From [Phialemoniopsis] sp. UDSM-2020 (taxonomy: Eukaryota; Ascomycota; Sordariomycetes; Thyridiales; Thyridiaceae), in NCBI GenBank assembly GCA_018873225.1, contig JAEILZ010000007.1, forward strand, positions 124,001 through 188,000: DNA of 64,000 nt, in the 5' to 3' direction. A model generated the notes under the pieces. The model worked only from the letters and a program-made list of their open reading frames with translations. It was not told the origin of the DNA and searched no databases. This document shows positions 14,301-28,824 of the stretch, one piece after another. Numbering within the stretch: position 1 is the first letter of the stretch; the number at the start of each line of letters is the position of its first letter. The translations under genes were made by a program, and so were the position numbers.

Positions 14301-17085
14301 TTTAAAATAGTATTACTATTATACTTATATTATAATTATAAAATACTATTAAAGCTAAGAATTATATCTAAATTCTAAAAGATATACAGCTTAAATAAGT
14401 TATAACTTAAAGAATTAAAAAAATACTTAAAGGAGAACCTTTAAAAGGGTTTTATTTAATTATTTAAGTTACTAATAGGATATTTAATCCTTTAGGTACT
14501 TAAAAAGAATAAAGAATAAAGAATATATATTAATTATTAATAACTTAATAATATTATAATAAAAAACTAATATCTATTATTATTAATTATTAAGTTATAT
14601 AATAGATTATATAGTACTAACTGATTTATAGTATTAAACCTATTAGGAGCTTATAATTTAATTTATATTAAAGAAGAATATAAATAGAAGATTATATTTA
14701 AAACCTATTTAGAATATTTTAAGTATTTTATTATACCTTTTAAACTTATAAATACCTTAATATTATTCTAGAACCTAATTAATAATATATTATAAGAGTA
14801 TCTTAATAACTTTATTATTATTTATTTTAATAATATTCTTATCTACTTTAAGATATCAAAGAAATATTAATAATATATTTATAAAGTTTTTTAGAATCTT
14901 TAAGTAGTAAATCTACTAATAAACCTTAGTAAGAGCTAGTTTTATATATAAGAAGTATTATACCTTAGATATTTAATTTAACTAAGAGAAGTATAAATAA
15001 ATCTAATAAAGCTTAAAGTAATTAAGAACTAGTTAATACCTAAGAATATTAAGGAAGTTTAATTCTTCTTAGGATTTATAAACTATTATAAATAATTCTT
15101 AAAAGGATATAGTAAATTAATAATTATATTAATAAATCTTACTAAGAAAGATAAGGCCTTTAATTGGATAAAAGAGTATTAAGAAACTTTTAATAGGATT
15201 AAAAGATAACTCCTTAGTAAACTAGTAATTAGAATTATAGATCTTAAATAACCTTATAAACTTAAAATAGATATATTTAACTATATCCTAGAAGAATAAC
15301 TTAAATAATATAATAATAATAGAGTTCTATACTTAATAGCCTTTTTCTTAAAAAAACTATATAGATTAGAACTTAACTATTAGATTTATAATAAGGAATT
15401 AATAGTAATTATTAAATATTTTAAAGAATAAAGATTATATTTAAGTAGTATTATATATTTAATTATAATATATACAAACTATAAAAATCTTATATACTTT
15501 ATAACCTCTAAAGAACTTAATAAATAATAAATAAGATAAATAGAATTCCTTTTAGAATTCAATTATAAAATCTTATATAAAAAAGGATTAAACAACAGTA
15601 AGATAAATACACTTAATTAAAGATCTAATTACAAATAGAAAATACCTATAGATACTTAAGTAATTATATAAATAAATTTAAATAGAACCCTTAAAGGAAT
15701 TCTATAATAAATTTCTATTATAAAAATATAGATACTACTAAACAATATAAAAGAATAAGAGATATATTAATACTATAAAAACAACCTATTTATTAAATAT
15801 AAACCAGTAAAAGATTATTTTATTATATATAAGGACTGTATTTATATACTATTAGCACTTAAATAAAAATATATAAAAAAATTTATAAAGTAAAAATATA
15901 TAAATACTAAGGAGTTATATAAACTATAATAAAAATTTAATAGATATATAATTTCTTACAACTTAATTAAATTATAAAGAATATAATTAAGAAATACTTA
16001 AAATACAATCTTAATAAAATATTAAAATATAAGATATATAAGGAACTATAATTTATATTAATACTAAAAGAATCTTAGTATTTAATTACTATAGATTTTA
16101 TTATTAAACTACTAAAATTTAAAGACCTAGTAATAGAAGTAGAATATAATAGTATCTTAATAATCCCTAAGAGGCTTATTAAATATATATACTTCCTACT
16201 ATTTAAGAAGGTATATTCAATAGAATAACTAGTATTTACCTTCTTAAGAACTATTATAGCTAACTATAAGTTACTATATAAAATTATTACTAATAAAGGA
16301 ACTATATTTATATTAAAATTTTATACTTCCTTTATAGGACAGTTAAAAGCAAATAAGAAGCTTATAATAGTTTATTATCTATAAACTAATAGATAAATAA
16401 AATAATTAAACTAAGTACTAGAAACTTACTTATATAATTATATTAACTATAAATAAAATAATTAAATAAAACTTTTACTTTTAATCTAATTTATATATAA
16501 TAACTTTAAAATAGAAATAATAAAGATATTACTATTCTTTATAAATTATAATTAAAAACCTAAGATTTACTAATAACTATAAGATAAGATTAATATAAAG
16601 TCTATAATTCTTAAGATAGAACACTTTAAAAAGTTATATATATCCTTAAAAACAGAACTAAAATTTATACAGAAGTATATTATACACTATTATAACTAGA
16701 AAAGGATAAAAGGACTATCCTTCTTAAAGGGGGATATAATTTACCTACTATAAAAGAATATTACAATAAAATAACCTAATAATAAATTAAATTATAAGAA
16801 ACTAAAACTATTTAAAGTTTTATAAAAGATATTAATATCTAATTATAAATTATTATTACTAAAATTAATATATATTTATAATATTTTCTATATATTCCTA
16901 CTAAAACTAGCCCTTTAAGGAGTTTAATTAAATAAATTAATAGAAATAAAAATAAAAAAAGAAGAGTATAATATTAAGAAAATACTTAAATAAAAGGTAT
17001 TTAATAGGAAATACTTAATTAAATAGAAAAACTATAGTAATAAAGAAAATATTTAGGAACCTATTAAGCACCTAATATACTATAA
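11400..17085 (+). pseudogene. gag-pol pseudogene of gypsy A1
   Basis: Motifs are legible in order although stops interrupt every frame. The reverse-transcriptase palm box reads Y-F-N-N at 14,823-14,834, where active enzymes have Y-x-D-D. An SFLGF-type connection block follows near 15,060, then an RNase H region around 15,240-15,480 and an integrase near 15,880-16,560. A chromodomain lies at about 16,970-17,080, with W codons now TAG or TAA. The family assignment rests on motif order RT-RNaseH-IN-chromodomain, which defines Ty3/gypsy chromoviruses. No functional protein can be made. Confidence 0.88.
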
Positions 17086-17818
17086 AAGGAAGCTCTAGTA
17101 GTTCTATTAATAGGCTTAATATTAATAAATATAGGATCATTTAAATTAATAGTATTCTAATTGATTATATTAAAACTACTAGTAAATTACATCTTAATAG
17201 TAGTATTTAATTCCTTTTTCTTTTGCTTTTTTAATTTATTTATATTTTTTAAACTATATTATACTATTTAAATACCCTTCTTATAAAGAGAATAATATTA
17301 TTTTTATAAGTAAATTAAATAGATAAAAACCTTATTTATCTTCTTTTAAAGATTTAGAAACCTTTTCTCTTTATTTATTTTAGCTTATTTTAAGTATTTC
17401 ACTTTAGTAGTTATATAGGATACTATTACAATTAATATACTATCTTTTTAGTTAGCTAGATAATAGTATATATAAATACCTATAGGGATACCTATTCTAT
17501 TATAAGATTAATTATAATAAATATATTTTAAATATCTTTTTATTCTTTCTACTATCTTATACTATAAGTTATTTTTAAAACAATATATATAAGGTATAAC
17601 TTTAAATCTATCTTAAAGGATTTTATTTAATAAAACATTATAATTATATGATAGCTTAGGCTTCTATTTCTTAATATGCTTTAATAATATTTTATTAGAA
17701 GGAAGTAGGAAGAATTAAGAGGAGAGTTTGTACTTATAGTAGAAGTTTAGGATCTAATAGTATAGGTCTTAAGAAGCAGCTAAGGTTGTTAGGATATTAA
17801 CCTAAAGGGGAAATATTA

Positions 17819-18190
17819 TATTATAAAATCAAGGTATAATACTACAGGGTAGTAACTTAAGTAGTTAAAAACAGTAGAATAGATAAGATAAGTAATTATA
17901 GGTAATTAATAATTCTTATTAATTTAAAGTGATTTAATTACAATAGATTAATAATCTAGGATAATTTAACTATCTATATATACAGATAAGATTTATCCTT
18001 AAATACCTACTTAAATAGCTCTTTAATATTTAAAGTATCTTTACCTAATAATATACTTTTAAGTAAAAACTATATTAAGCTATAATTAATTAACTTATAT
18101 TATTACTTTATATCTTTTATTACTATTAGTATAAATCTTTATATTTATAACCCTATATATTAGTTGTACCTAGGATTAAGGATTATTATA
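17819..18190 (+). repeat. 3' LTR of gypsy A1
   Basis: It is 372 bp, the same length as the 5' LTR, and is followed directly by the aaaga target duplication. It is preceded by the polypurine tract. Differences from the 5' LTR are mostly transitions. Confidence 0.9.
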
Positions 18191-18420
18191 AAAGAGAGGC
18201 TTAAAAGACTAAGAATTAAATAAGTAAATAGAAACTTATTATAAACTGCTTAAAGGTTAAATAGTTAGTTAGTAATTAAATAAAGTTACTAAGTTTAATA
18301 AAGGTTTTAAGGTTAATTAATAGCCTTATTAAATATTAATAATATATAATATTTTCTAATATAATTATGTTTTCTATTTAAAGGATTAATATAATTATAT
18401 TTTTTATTTAAAAAAATAAA

Positions 18421-19465
18421 CTTTTAAATAAAAAATATAATTATATTAAAAGTATTATATATTATTAATATTTAATAAAACTATTAATTAACTTTAAAAT
18501 TTTAATTAAGCTTAATAACTTTATTTAACTACTAATTAACTATTTAACTTCTAAGTAGTTTATAATAAGTTTAATTCTATTTTTTAGCTTTTTAAACTAT
18601 CTTTTTAATATACTTAAGCTAAGTTTAATACTATTCTTTAAAGCTATAAAAGGCTTAAATAACTTTTAATCTTTATATAGTAGTAGTAATCTTTAGAATT
18701 TCTAAGGAGATATATACTTTTTAAATATTAAAAAGAATATAATTAAAGGTTAATATAGCTATATTATTTTTAAAATTAAACTCTTTTATAAAGGCTTTAA
18801 ATATTTTAATTTTAAATTTTAATAGTTATAATATTTTATTTATTTTAATATATAGCTATATAATATTTTTTTTAAAAATAAAAAAGAAAAGATTTTTTAT
18901 TTTTAATAATATTTTTATAATAATAAATTATAATTAATTTATTTTTATATATAAAAAGAGATAAAAATAAAGATAAAATAAAAAAAAAGAAATAATTATA
19001 AAATTAAATATACTTTTTTATATATAAAAAAAGATTATAAATAATTAATCTCTTTAATAAAAGATATTAAAACTTATAAAATAAATTTACTTATAATTAA
19101 TAATATTATTTATATAAGAGTTATATTTTATAATTTATAAAATTATTTTAAAAATAAATATTTAAATTAGTAGTATATTATTATAATTATAAGTTTATAT
19201 TTATAGTTAAATTTAAAATTTAAATTTTAAATTTAAGTTTAGCTCTTTATATATATAAGAAAGTAAAGATTAAGCTTTTAAATTAAGATAATAGAATTAA
19301 TATATTATAATTATATTTATTAATATTAAGAATTATTATTATATCTTTAAAATATAAGTATTATATTTATTATATTAGATTAATTATATTAAATATATTA
19401 TATTAAAATTAATTATTTTTTCTTTTTAAAAATTAAATTAATATAAATTATAATTAATTAAATAA
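18421..19465 (+). repeat. R1 repeat, plus-strand copy
   Basis: Starts cttttaaata and ends in the ataaattataattaatt-type terminus. A short R1 fragment (18,385-18,420) separates it from the preceding copy. I did not find a clean target duplication here. Confidence 0.65.
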
Positions 19466-19488
19466 ATTATAAAATATAACTTTTATAT

Positions 19489-20609
19489 TTAAATAATTAT
19501 TATTTATATTAATTTAATCTTTAAAAAGAAAAAATAACTAATTCTAATATAATATATTTAATATAGTTAATTTAATATAATAAATATAATATCTATATTT
19601 TAAAGATATAATAATAGTTTCTAATATTAGTAAATATAATTATAATATATTAATTTAACTACTTTAGCTTAAAAGTTTAACTTTTTTTATATATATAAAG
19701 AACTAGATTTAAATCTAGAATTTAAACTTTAAATTTAGTTATAAATATAAATCTATAGTTATAGTAATATATTATTAGTTTAAATATTTATTTTTAAAAT
19801 AATTTTATAAACTATAGAATATAACTTTTATATTATAAGTAATATTACTAGCTATAAATAAATCTATTTTATAAGCTTTAATAATTCTTATTAAAAAGAT
19901 TAATTATTTATAGTTTTTCTTTATATATAAAAAAGTATATTTAGTTTTATATTTCTTTCTCTTTCTATTTTATCTTTATCTTTATCTTCTTTTATATATA
20001 AAAAAGAAATTAATTATAACTTATAATTACTACTTAAAATTAATTTAAAGTTTAAAATAATAAAAAAGAATAAAACTAAATCTAAAGATTATTTTATTTT
20101 TTTTTTTAAAGGCTTTACTAAGTAACTAAAGATTAAAATAATTAAAATATATTTAAAGTTTAATTTTAATAATTTAAAAGGTTTTATTAAAAGCTTTAAC
20201 TTTAAAGATAATATAATCTTATTAGGCTTTAATTATCTCTTTATTAATAGCTAAAAAGTATATATCTTCTTATATATTTAAAAAACTACTTATAATTTAA
20301 AAAAGATTATTTAAACCTTTAATAATTATAGTAAATAGTTTAAAAACTAACTTAAATATATAAAATAAAAGATTTAAAAAATTAAAAATTAGATAAATAA
20401 ATAGAGCTAACTTCTTTAAATAAGTATTATTTATATTTTTAAAAAAAGGATCTTATATTTATTATAGACTATTTAGAGATTAAATAGTTAGTTAGTAGTT
20501 AAATAAAGTTATTAAATTTAATAAAGATTTTAAAATTAATTAATAGTTTTATTAAATATTAATAATATATAATATTTTTAATATAATTATATTCTCTATT
20601 TAAAGGTTA
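19489..20609 (-). repeat. R1 repeat, complete minus-strand copy
   Basis: About 1,120 bp, flanked by a 14-bp duplication, tataacttttatat, at 19,475-19,488 and 20,610-20,623. It is inserted in another minus-strand R1 copy. Confidence 0.82.
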
Positions 20610-22520
20610 TATAACTTTTATATTATAAGTAGTATTATTAGTTATAAATAAATTTATTTTATAAGTTTTAATAATTTTTATTAAAAAGATTAATTATTTA
20701 TAATCTTTTTTTATATATAAAAAAATATATTTAATTTTTTTTTTTTTTTTTTATTTTTTTTTTTTTATATATAAAAAGGAAATTAATTATAACTTATAAT
20801 TATTATTTAAAATTAATTTAAAATTTAAAATAATAAAAAAAAATAAAATTAAATTTTTTTTTTTTTTAAAAGCCTTATTAAGTAATTAAAAATTAAAATA
20901 ATTAAAATATATTTAAAATTTAATTTTAATAATTTAAAAGGCTTTATTAAAGGTTTTACTTTTAAAGATAATATAATTTTATTAAGCTTTAATTATCTTT
21001 TTATTAGTAATTAAAAAGTATATAATTTTTTATTTCCTCTAAATAGGGGATATAATTATATTAAAAGTATTATATATTATTAGTATTTAATAAAACTATT
21101 AATTAACTTTAAAATCTTTATTAAATTTAATAATTCTATCTAACTATTAATTAATTATTTAATCTTTAAGTAATCTATAGTAAATATAAAATCCCTTCTT
21201 TAAAAATATAAATAATACTTATTTAAAGAAGTTAGCTCTATTTACTTATCTAATTTTTAACCTTTTAAACCTCTCTTTTTATATATTTAAGCTAGTTCTT
21301 AAACTATTTATTATAGTTATTAAAGGCTTAAATAATCTTTTTTAAATTATAAGTAATTTACTAAATATTTAAGAAGATATATACTTTTTAGCTACTAATA
21401 AGGAGATATTTAAAGATTAATAAGACTATATTATTATTAAGATTAAGGCCTTTAATAAAGCCTTTTAGGTTTTTAAGGTTAGGCTTTAGCTGTATTTCCT
21501 TTATAGTGGTATATAGCTTCTTAATAAAGCCTTAAAGGAAAGAGATCTAATACCTTTTAAGCTTTTTCTTTTTATTTAGTATATTTAATTTTATTAGTTA
21601 TACTTAGCTTTATAAAGTAATTATAGAATTTAATTAGGTTTATTTATATAACTTAAAGAGAAATAGAGATAGAAATAAAGATAAAATAGAAGAAGAAAGA
21701 GATAGCTATAGGATTAAATATACTTTTTTATATATAGAGAAGGCTATAAATAATTAATCTTTCTAGTAAGAGTTATTAGGGCTTATAAAGTAGATTTACT
21801 TATAGCTAGTAGTACTACTTATATAGAAGTTATATTCTATAGTTTATAAAAAGCTATCTTAAAGATAGATATTTAAACTAGTAGTATATTATTAAAACTA
21901 TAGGTTTATATCTATAATTAAGTCTAAAATTTAAATTCTAAATTTAAGTTTAGCTTTTTATATATATAAGGAGAGATTTAGCCTTTAAATTAGGATAGTA
22001 AGGTTAATATATTATAACTATATTTACTAAGTATTAGGAACTATTATTATATCTTTGGAATATAGGTATTATATTTATTATATTATATTAACTGTTTAAA
22101 TATACTGTATTAGGATTAGTTGTCTCTTTACTTAGAGGTTAAACTGATATAAATTATAATTTACTAGATAATTTTTTATTTATTTAAAAGAATATTATTA
22201 AAAATAACTTATAAAAGATTATTTAAACTTTTAAAAATTATAATAAATAATTTAAAAGTTAATTTATATATATTATAAAGATAACTTAAAAAGTTAAAAA
22301 TTAAATAATTAAATAAAGTTAATTTCTTTAAATAAATATTATTTATATTTTTAAAAGAAAGATTTTATATTTATTATAAATTATTTAAAGATTAAATAAT
22401 TAATTAATACTTAAATAAAGTTATTAAACTTAATAAAATTTTAAAATTAATTAATAATTTTATTAAATATTAATAATATATAATACTTTTTAATATAATT
22501 ATATTTTTTATTTAAAAGAA
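20610..22520 (-). repeat. R1 repeat, minus-strand host copy
   Basis: The pieces 20,610-21,035 and 22,168-22,520 are continuous with each other in uninterrupted copies. A plus-strand R1 (21,036-22,167) lies between. Its 3' part is displaced left of the copy at 19,489. Confidence 0.65.
21036..22167 (+). repeat. R1 repeat, complete plus-strand copy, best preserved
   Basis: 1,132 bp, starting cctctaaatagggg and ending aaattataatttactag. It is flanked by an exact 14-bp duplication, ataattttttattt, at 21,022-21,035 and 22,168-22,181. It keeps the most C and G of the R1 copies, so it is a good reference for the family. Confidence 0.88.
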
Positions 22521-22640
22521 TATAAATATTATATTTATTATATTAAATTAATTATATTAAATATAATATATTAAAATTAATTATTTTTTCTTTTTATAAA
22601 TTAAATTAATATAAATTATAACTATTTAAATAATAAAATT
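22505..22640 (+). repeat. R1 3'-end fragment
   Basis: Only the last 130 bases or so of R1 are present, ending ataaattataactatttaaata. Other short R1 ends repeat twice with a 25-bp period at about 22,990-23,040. Confidence 0.55.
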
Positions 22641-23398
22641 TAATAAAATTTAATATTAAATATAAAATAAATAAATTTATAATATTTAATAAAAAAAGTA
22701 TTTAATTTTAAATATTTTTATAATTATTTTTTTTTATTTTTAAAAGTAAATTATTAAAATTAAAAGATTTTATTTAAAAATTAAATATTTAAATTTTATT
22801 TAAAATAAAAACTTTTTTTAATACTTTTTATCTTTAATATATATAAAAAGTTTAAAATATTAAATTATTATAGATTAATAAGTTTTTATTTTAAAATATT
22901 TTTAAAAATAAAAGAATTTAAAAAAATTTAAATAAAAATAAATTATATATTTATAATTTAATTTATAATTAGTTTTAATATTTAAATAATTTAAATAGTT
23001 ATTATTTATATTAATTTAAATAGTTATTATTTATATTAATTTAAATTTTTATTATATAATAAAAGTTTTAATTATTATATTTTAATAATTTAATATTAGC
23101 TAAATAGTTATAAAATAACTTTAAACTTACTAATAATTAGCTATTAATTAAAAGAATAAACTTTTAAAATAACTTTAAATTTATAAGATTTAATTTTATA
23201 TCTTTATTAAAAATAAAAATTAATTACACTCTATTATTATTATATTTATTTAATTTATATAATTTTATTATAATTTTAAGTTTTTTTTAAAAAATTATTT
23301 AAAATAAAATAATATCTAATTAATATAAAAAAGTAATTTAAATATAATTTAAATAACTATTAAAAGTAATATAATTAAAATTCTTAATATTTTAATTA
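22641..23398. other. Unassigned AT-rich sequence left of hAT
   Basis: Degenerate A/T sequence with no readable motif apart from the short R1 ends near 23,000. It is joined across the hAT target duplication to the sequence starting at 28,854, so it belonged to the same older element or locus as gypsy B. Confidence 0.4.
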
Positions 23399-23406
23399 TT
23401 ATTAAG

Positions 23407-23427
23407 TAAGGTTATGAAATTAGTTAA
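23407..23427 (+). repeat. Left terminal inverted repeat of hAT
   Basis: The 21 bases pair with the reverse complement of 28,825-28,845 with one mismatch (G versus A at position 10). The target duplication ttattaag lies immediately left. Confidence 0.92.
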
Positions 23428-25115
23428 TAGTTAATTAGTTAGTTTATAGTTAGTTTTTAATTTATAGTTTTAATTAATTAATTAATTAACTACATTTAAT
23501 TTTAATTAATAAATTAACTAATTAAATTTACTATAGTTAATTAACTAACTAATTATAAAATACTGTAGTTAGTTAATTAACTAACTAAACTAATTAATTA
23601 ACTAAAAATTAACTAAATAAAAAATAAAAAATAGTAAATTCTTTTTTAAAATTTAAAATAAATCTTTTAATTTTAATCTTTTAAATTTAATTCTTTTAAA
23701 ATTAATAAAGAATATTATTACTATTTTTAATATAATCTTTTATTTAAAATAAATTTTATTTTAATAAAATAATATTATAATTTATAATTTATACCTTTTT
23801 ATATAGAAATTAATAAATTAATAAATTTAATTTAATTATATATAATATATTTTATTAAGTTATTTTAATTTCTAATTTTTAAATTTCTAAAAATATATAC
23901 TCTTTTTATTATTTTAAAAATAAATAAAAATACTTAATAAAAGATAATAAAAATTATTTAAAGAATATAAAATAAAGGAATAGAAAATAGCTTTAAATTA
24001 AAGTTATAAGTTAAATAGATACTAATAAATAAAAAAAGAAAATAAAGAAAAGAAAGAAATCTATCTTTTAAAAATATAAAACTTCTTTTTTTTCTTTTTA
24101 TTTTTATTTCCTTTAAGCTTACCCCTTTTAAGCTTTATATTATTCTCTATAATAATTATATATTATGAAATATATTCCTTTAACTAATTAAAAGTTAATT
24201 ATTATAATTAAATTTTAAAAAAATTAAAATATCTTACTAAAATAGGTAATTTAATTACTAATTAATATTTTATAGAAGTCTTTTCTATAACCATCTCTTC
24301 TATTATAATAGAAGGTTAAATAATTAATTTTAAAGGATTAATAAATTCTTTAAAATAATTATAAGTATTATTCTAATTATAAAAATTAGAATAAGTATTA
24401 AATAGTTAAATATAATTAAATTTAAATTGCTTTTTAAGTGAAATAAGATAATAAAAAGGTAATAAAGAAGTATCTTCTTTAGTATTAAAGATATTAATAT
24501 TAAAAAAATCTTTTAAAATAAAAGAAGATATTTTAATAAAATTAAGAATAAATAAATAAATAAATAGTTTCTTAGTTGAAAATAGTATAGTATTTATAGA
24601 TAAAGACTAAAATAACTAAATTAACTAAAGTAACTAAAGTAACTATAAATATAACTAAAGTTTTTAAATTTAAAGTAACTAATTTTAAAATATTTAATTT
24701 AATTAAATATTTAAGAAAATATTTATAATTAAACTTTATTATAAACTTTAAAATAGTTTTAAACTATAAATTTAAAGTTTAAAAAGAGAGTTTAAAATAA
24801 TTAAATCTAATTTTTTAAAGTTAAAAATAGTTTTAAACTTTAAAAATTTAAAGTTTAAAATAGTTTTAAATTTAAAATTTTTAATATAATTACATTTTTA
24901 TATTTAAATATTAAAAGATTAAAGTTTAAAAGTATTAAATTAATACTAATACTATATTAAAAGTACTTTAATATTAATAAATTAACTTTTTAAATTAATA
25001 AATATTTTTTTTTAAAAAAAAAGTATTTAAAGATTAAAACTTTTCTATTTCTTATTTTTTAAATTTCTTATTTAATTAAATTATCTTTTATTTTAATTAT
25101 TTAAAGTATTTTAAA

Positions 25116-28035
25116 ATGGATTTTATTTATTCTTCTACTAATTATACCAGTTTAGAAGTTAAAATTAATAATGATTTATTAATTATTAATACTTCTAATA
25201 GTATAATTTAAAATTATAATAATTCTAATTTTTCTTTAAAAAGATAATAAAGATTTTAAAATCTACTATTTAAAAAATAGATTATTTATAAGAACTTTAT
25301 TACCTATTAAAGAAGGAACTTTTAGAAAAGTTAAAATATAATATACTAAATAAAATTATTTTTTTAACTATTTTTAAAATATTTATTTAAAATACTAATT
25401 AATAGATTAGCTATTCTTATTTAATTATAATGAATTATAAAAGATTTTAAGCTTTAAATTTACAACATTATTATTAATTTAAGTATATTAGAATTACTTA
25501 TAATTTAAAATTAAAAAAAATAAGATAGAAAAGTATTAATTTAATTTATTAAAAAATATTTTTTAAAAATTAAAAGAAATTAATTAATTTAAATTTTAGA
25601 AACTTTAACTACTTCTAATTCTTTTAGTTTTTCTAATAAAAGACCTAAATTAAATAATAATAATATTTTTAATAAAAAAGAAGCTTATAATTATATATTA
25701 GCTTTTTTAATTAAAAATAATTTATTATTTAATATAATAAATTTAATATCTTTTTTAGATTTATTAAATTATTTTAATAAATAAGTTTTATTTATTTATT
25801 TAATTATTTATTTAATTATTAATTAATTTTAATAGAACTTCTATACCTTTAAATAGGTGGAAAATAAAAGATACTTTAAATTCTACTTATAATTCTTATT
25901 TATTAACTTTTAATTATAAGTTAAAAGAGAATATTAAATTTTTTAAAACTTTTTTCTTAACTTTTAATATTTAAACTTCTACAACTCAAACTGCTTATAT
26001 TAGTATTATAATTGCCTTTATAAATCCATCTTTTAAATTATAATATAAATTAATTAGTAAGTAATTTTATTATATCTTTAAATACTTTAAAAAAAATCTT
26101 AATTAATTATTTTATAAATAAATAGACTTTAATAAATTAACTAAAAGCTATACTGAAGTTTATATTTATAATAAATTTATAAATATTTTAAAAGAATATC
26201 CTAGTATTTCTTTAAAAAATATCTTAAGGTATTTATTAGTTTTTTAATTTTAATTTATTATTTTTAATATTTATTAACTAATTAAATAAAATATTACTAA
26301 AGATAATACTTTTAATAATAATACCTTTATTAATTCTTTTAAAGATAATTATTAATCTTCTTTAAATAAATCTTTTATTAGTAATATTAGATATATTATA
26401 TATATTATTAATTTAGTAGTTTAAAGTATTTTAAATAATTATACTTTTATAAATTAAATAGAAGAATTATTATTTAAATATATAAATACTTAAGTTATTA
26501 AATTAAATAATAAAAATATTAAAATATTTAATAATAATTTAAATTAATTAAGTAGTAATTAATTATTTTATTTAAATTTAAATTTTTTAAGTTTTATTTA
26601 AAGCTAATTTTTAATAGGTTTAATTAATCGAATTTGAAAAATAACCACTTTAATTAAATATATAAATGAAAATAAACAATTATTTAAAGATAGAATTTTA
26701 AAATTTATAAGGAAAGGAGATTTACCTTTAAATTATAAGATTTTACATATCTCTTTAAGTATAAAAAGTTTTTTAAATTTTCTAATTATTTATTTAATAT
26801 AAATTAATTTATAATTTTAAATTCTACTGTTAAATAGAATTCAACTTATAAAATATTAAAAGTTTTTTTAAAATTAAAAGAACCTCTTAATTATATTAAT
26901 AAATTAATAAGAAATAAAGAGTTTAAAAAGATTTTCCCTTCTAATTAAAATGGAATAGTCTTTTTAAATTAAAAGAGATATTTGAAATATTTGTTGAATT
27001 AAGTGTTAAATTATAAGGTTAAACTTATATTACTTTATCTACTACTTTATTATATATTTATAAAATATTTAATAAATTAAATAATTTATTAAATAATTAT
27101 AAATAGTAAATAAGACTTAATTCTAATTTAGTAAGTATTTTTTTAAAATTATAAATTATAAATTAAAATAAATACTAATATAAAATTAATCTTCTTATTT
27201 AAATACCTTTATTAATTCTATTAATAAAGGAATAAATAAGTTAGAAAAGTATTTTTCTAAAAAGTTAACTTCTTTAACTATTTTAAATTATAAGCCTACT
27301 TTATTAGTAATTATTTTAGATCCTAGATTTAAAATAATTCATTTTAAAGATAAAGAATTATTAATTTTTATTCTTCTATTAAATCTAATATTATTTAGAT
27401 TTTAAAAGAGGAATTTTATAAGTAAGTTAAATTAATTAAATTTTTAATATTTTAAAAAAATTAATAAATTATAGTTTAAAAAGAGAAAAAGAAGGAATTA
27501 TTAATATTTCTAATAATACTATTAATAATAACTATTATACTAATTTATTTAATAAATTAAATAGTAAAAATAATAGTCTTATTAATAAAATTATTAAAGA
27601 TTTTTTATTACCTTTTAAAGATTTAAATTTAAATAATAAAGATATTTTTATTAATAATACTATTAAAAAAGAAGAATTTACTACTTATTTAAAAGAGGTA
27701 ATTTTAAATACTAAGGTATTTAAATAATTCTTATTTAATTCTTTTAAAAGTTAATATTTAATTAGGTTAATCCTTTAAAATAATAGAAAGATAATAATTG
27801 TAGATTTCCTATATTAGTTATTTTAGTTAGAAGATTTTTAACTATTCCTACTACTTCTATTTCTATTAAAAGTACTTTTTCTATTAGTAATAATATAATT
27901 ACTAAAAATAGAAATAAATTATATTCTATTACTATTAAGTAATTAATATTATTAAAAAGTTAGAAAATAAAGGATTTAAAGGAATTAAAAGAATTAAATA
28001 GAGAAGAAGAAATAGAAGAAGAAGATCTTTTATAA
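25116..28035 (+). pseudogene. hAT transposase pseudogene
   Basis: An ATG at 25,116 opens a readable start (MDFIYSSTNY) and the frame then fills with stops. Near the end, 27,800-27,970 reads FPILVILVRRFLTIPTTS and then a block containing SISNNIITKNRNKL. This is the conserved C-terminal hAT dimerisation region (PF05699 type), with two in-frame stops nearby. Acidic residues follow until about 28,035. The zinc-finger BED region expected near the N-terminus could not be verified. Fungal hAT transposases of the Restless type have a similar overall size; introns may be present. Confidence 0.82.
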
Positions 28036-28824
28036 ATAATAAAATATTATTTTTAAAAATATCTTTATTAATAAAGTTTTTAATTATAATTTAATTATTA
28101 AATAAAATTAAAAGTAGTATTTTTTATTTATTTAATTAAATATATAATTCTAAATAAAGTAAGAAAAATAATAAAATAGATTTTAAAAATAAATTTCTAT
28201 TTAGGAAAGTTAAAAATTTTAAAAAATAAAAAGTTATTTTTATTAAAATAATATTTAAATAATATTTAACTTTTAAATAGAATTAGAAGTAAAATATATT
28301 ATTAATATTAATTAAATAGATAATTTTAAATAAATTAATAAAAATAATAAAATAGTTTTTAAAGATAAATTTTAATTTAAAAAAGTTAAGAATTTTAAAA
28401 AATAAAAAATTATTTTTATTAATATTTCTATTAAAATAATTTTTAATTAATATTTAATTAATAAATTTAATTAATATTAATATTCTTTATATATATTAAT
28501 TAAATAAATAAATTTAAATAAAGTATATTATTTATTTTAATAGATTTTAAAGGTATTTTTAAGTAATTAAATATTTTTAAATTTTATTTTTATTTTTAAA
28601 TTCTTTTCTAATTACTTAAATATTTAATTAAATTTTTATTAATATCTATTTATAAATTAGTTACTTAGTTAATTAATAGTTAATTAATAGTTTATAGTTA
28701 TTAGTTAGTTAATTAACTAACTATAATATAGTTAAATTTAATTAACTATAATGTAGTTAGTTAAATTTATTATATTAATTAACTATAATATAGTTAATTA
28801 AATTTATTTAATTAACTAAACTAA

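Larger units (their letters stand above)
11015..18190 (+). mobile_element. Ty3/gypsy family A, copy A1 (complete, dead)
   Basis: This is a 7,176-bp LTR retrotransposon with two 372-bp LTRs, a gag-pol body and a polypurine tract (aaaggggaaa, 17,804-17,813) before the 3' LTR. The target duplication aaaga occurs exactly at 11,010-11,014 and 18,191-18,195. The element sits inside a minus-strand R1 copy: the sequence left of 11,010 and right of 18,196 joins into the uninterrupted R1 sequence seen near 4,260 and 6,900. The coding frame is full of stops and catalytic residues are changed. Both strands have been mutated, so both CpA and TpG are scarce. It is non-autonomous and dead. Confidence 0.93.
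10105..18384 (-). repeat. R1 repeat, minus-strand copy interrupted by gypsy A1
   Basis: The left part is 10,105-11,014 and the right part 18,196-18,384. Gypsy A1 with its aaaga duplication sits between. Together the two parts match uninterrupted R1 copies. The left part keeps more C and G than most R1 copies. Confidence 0.8.
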
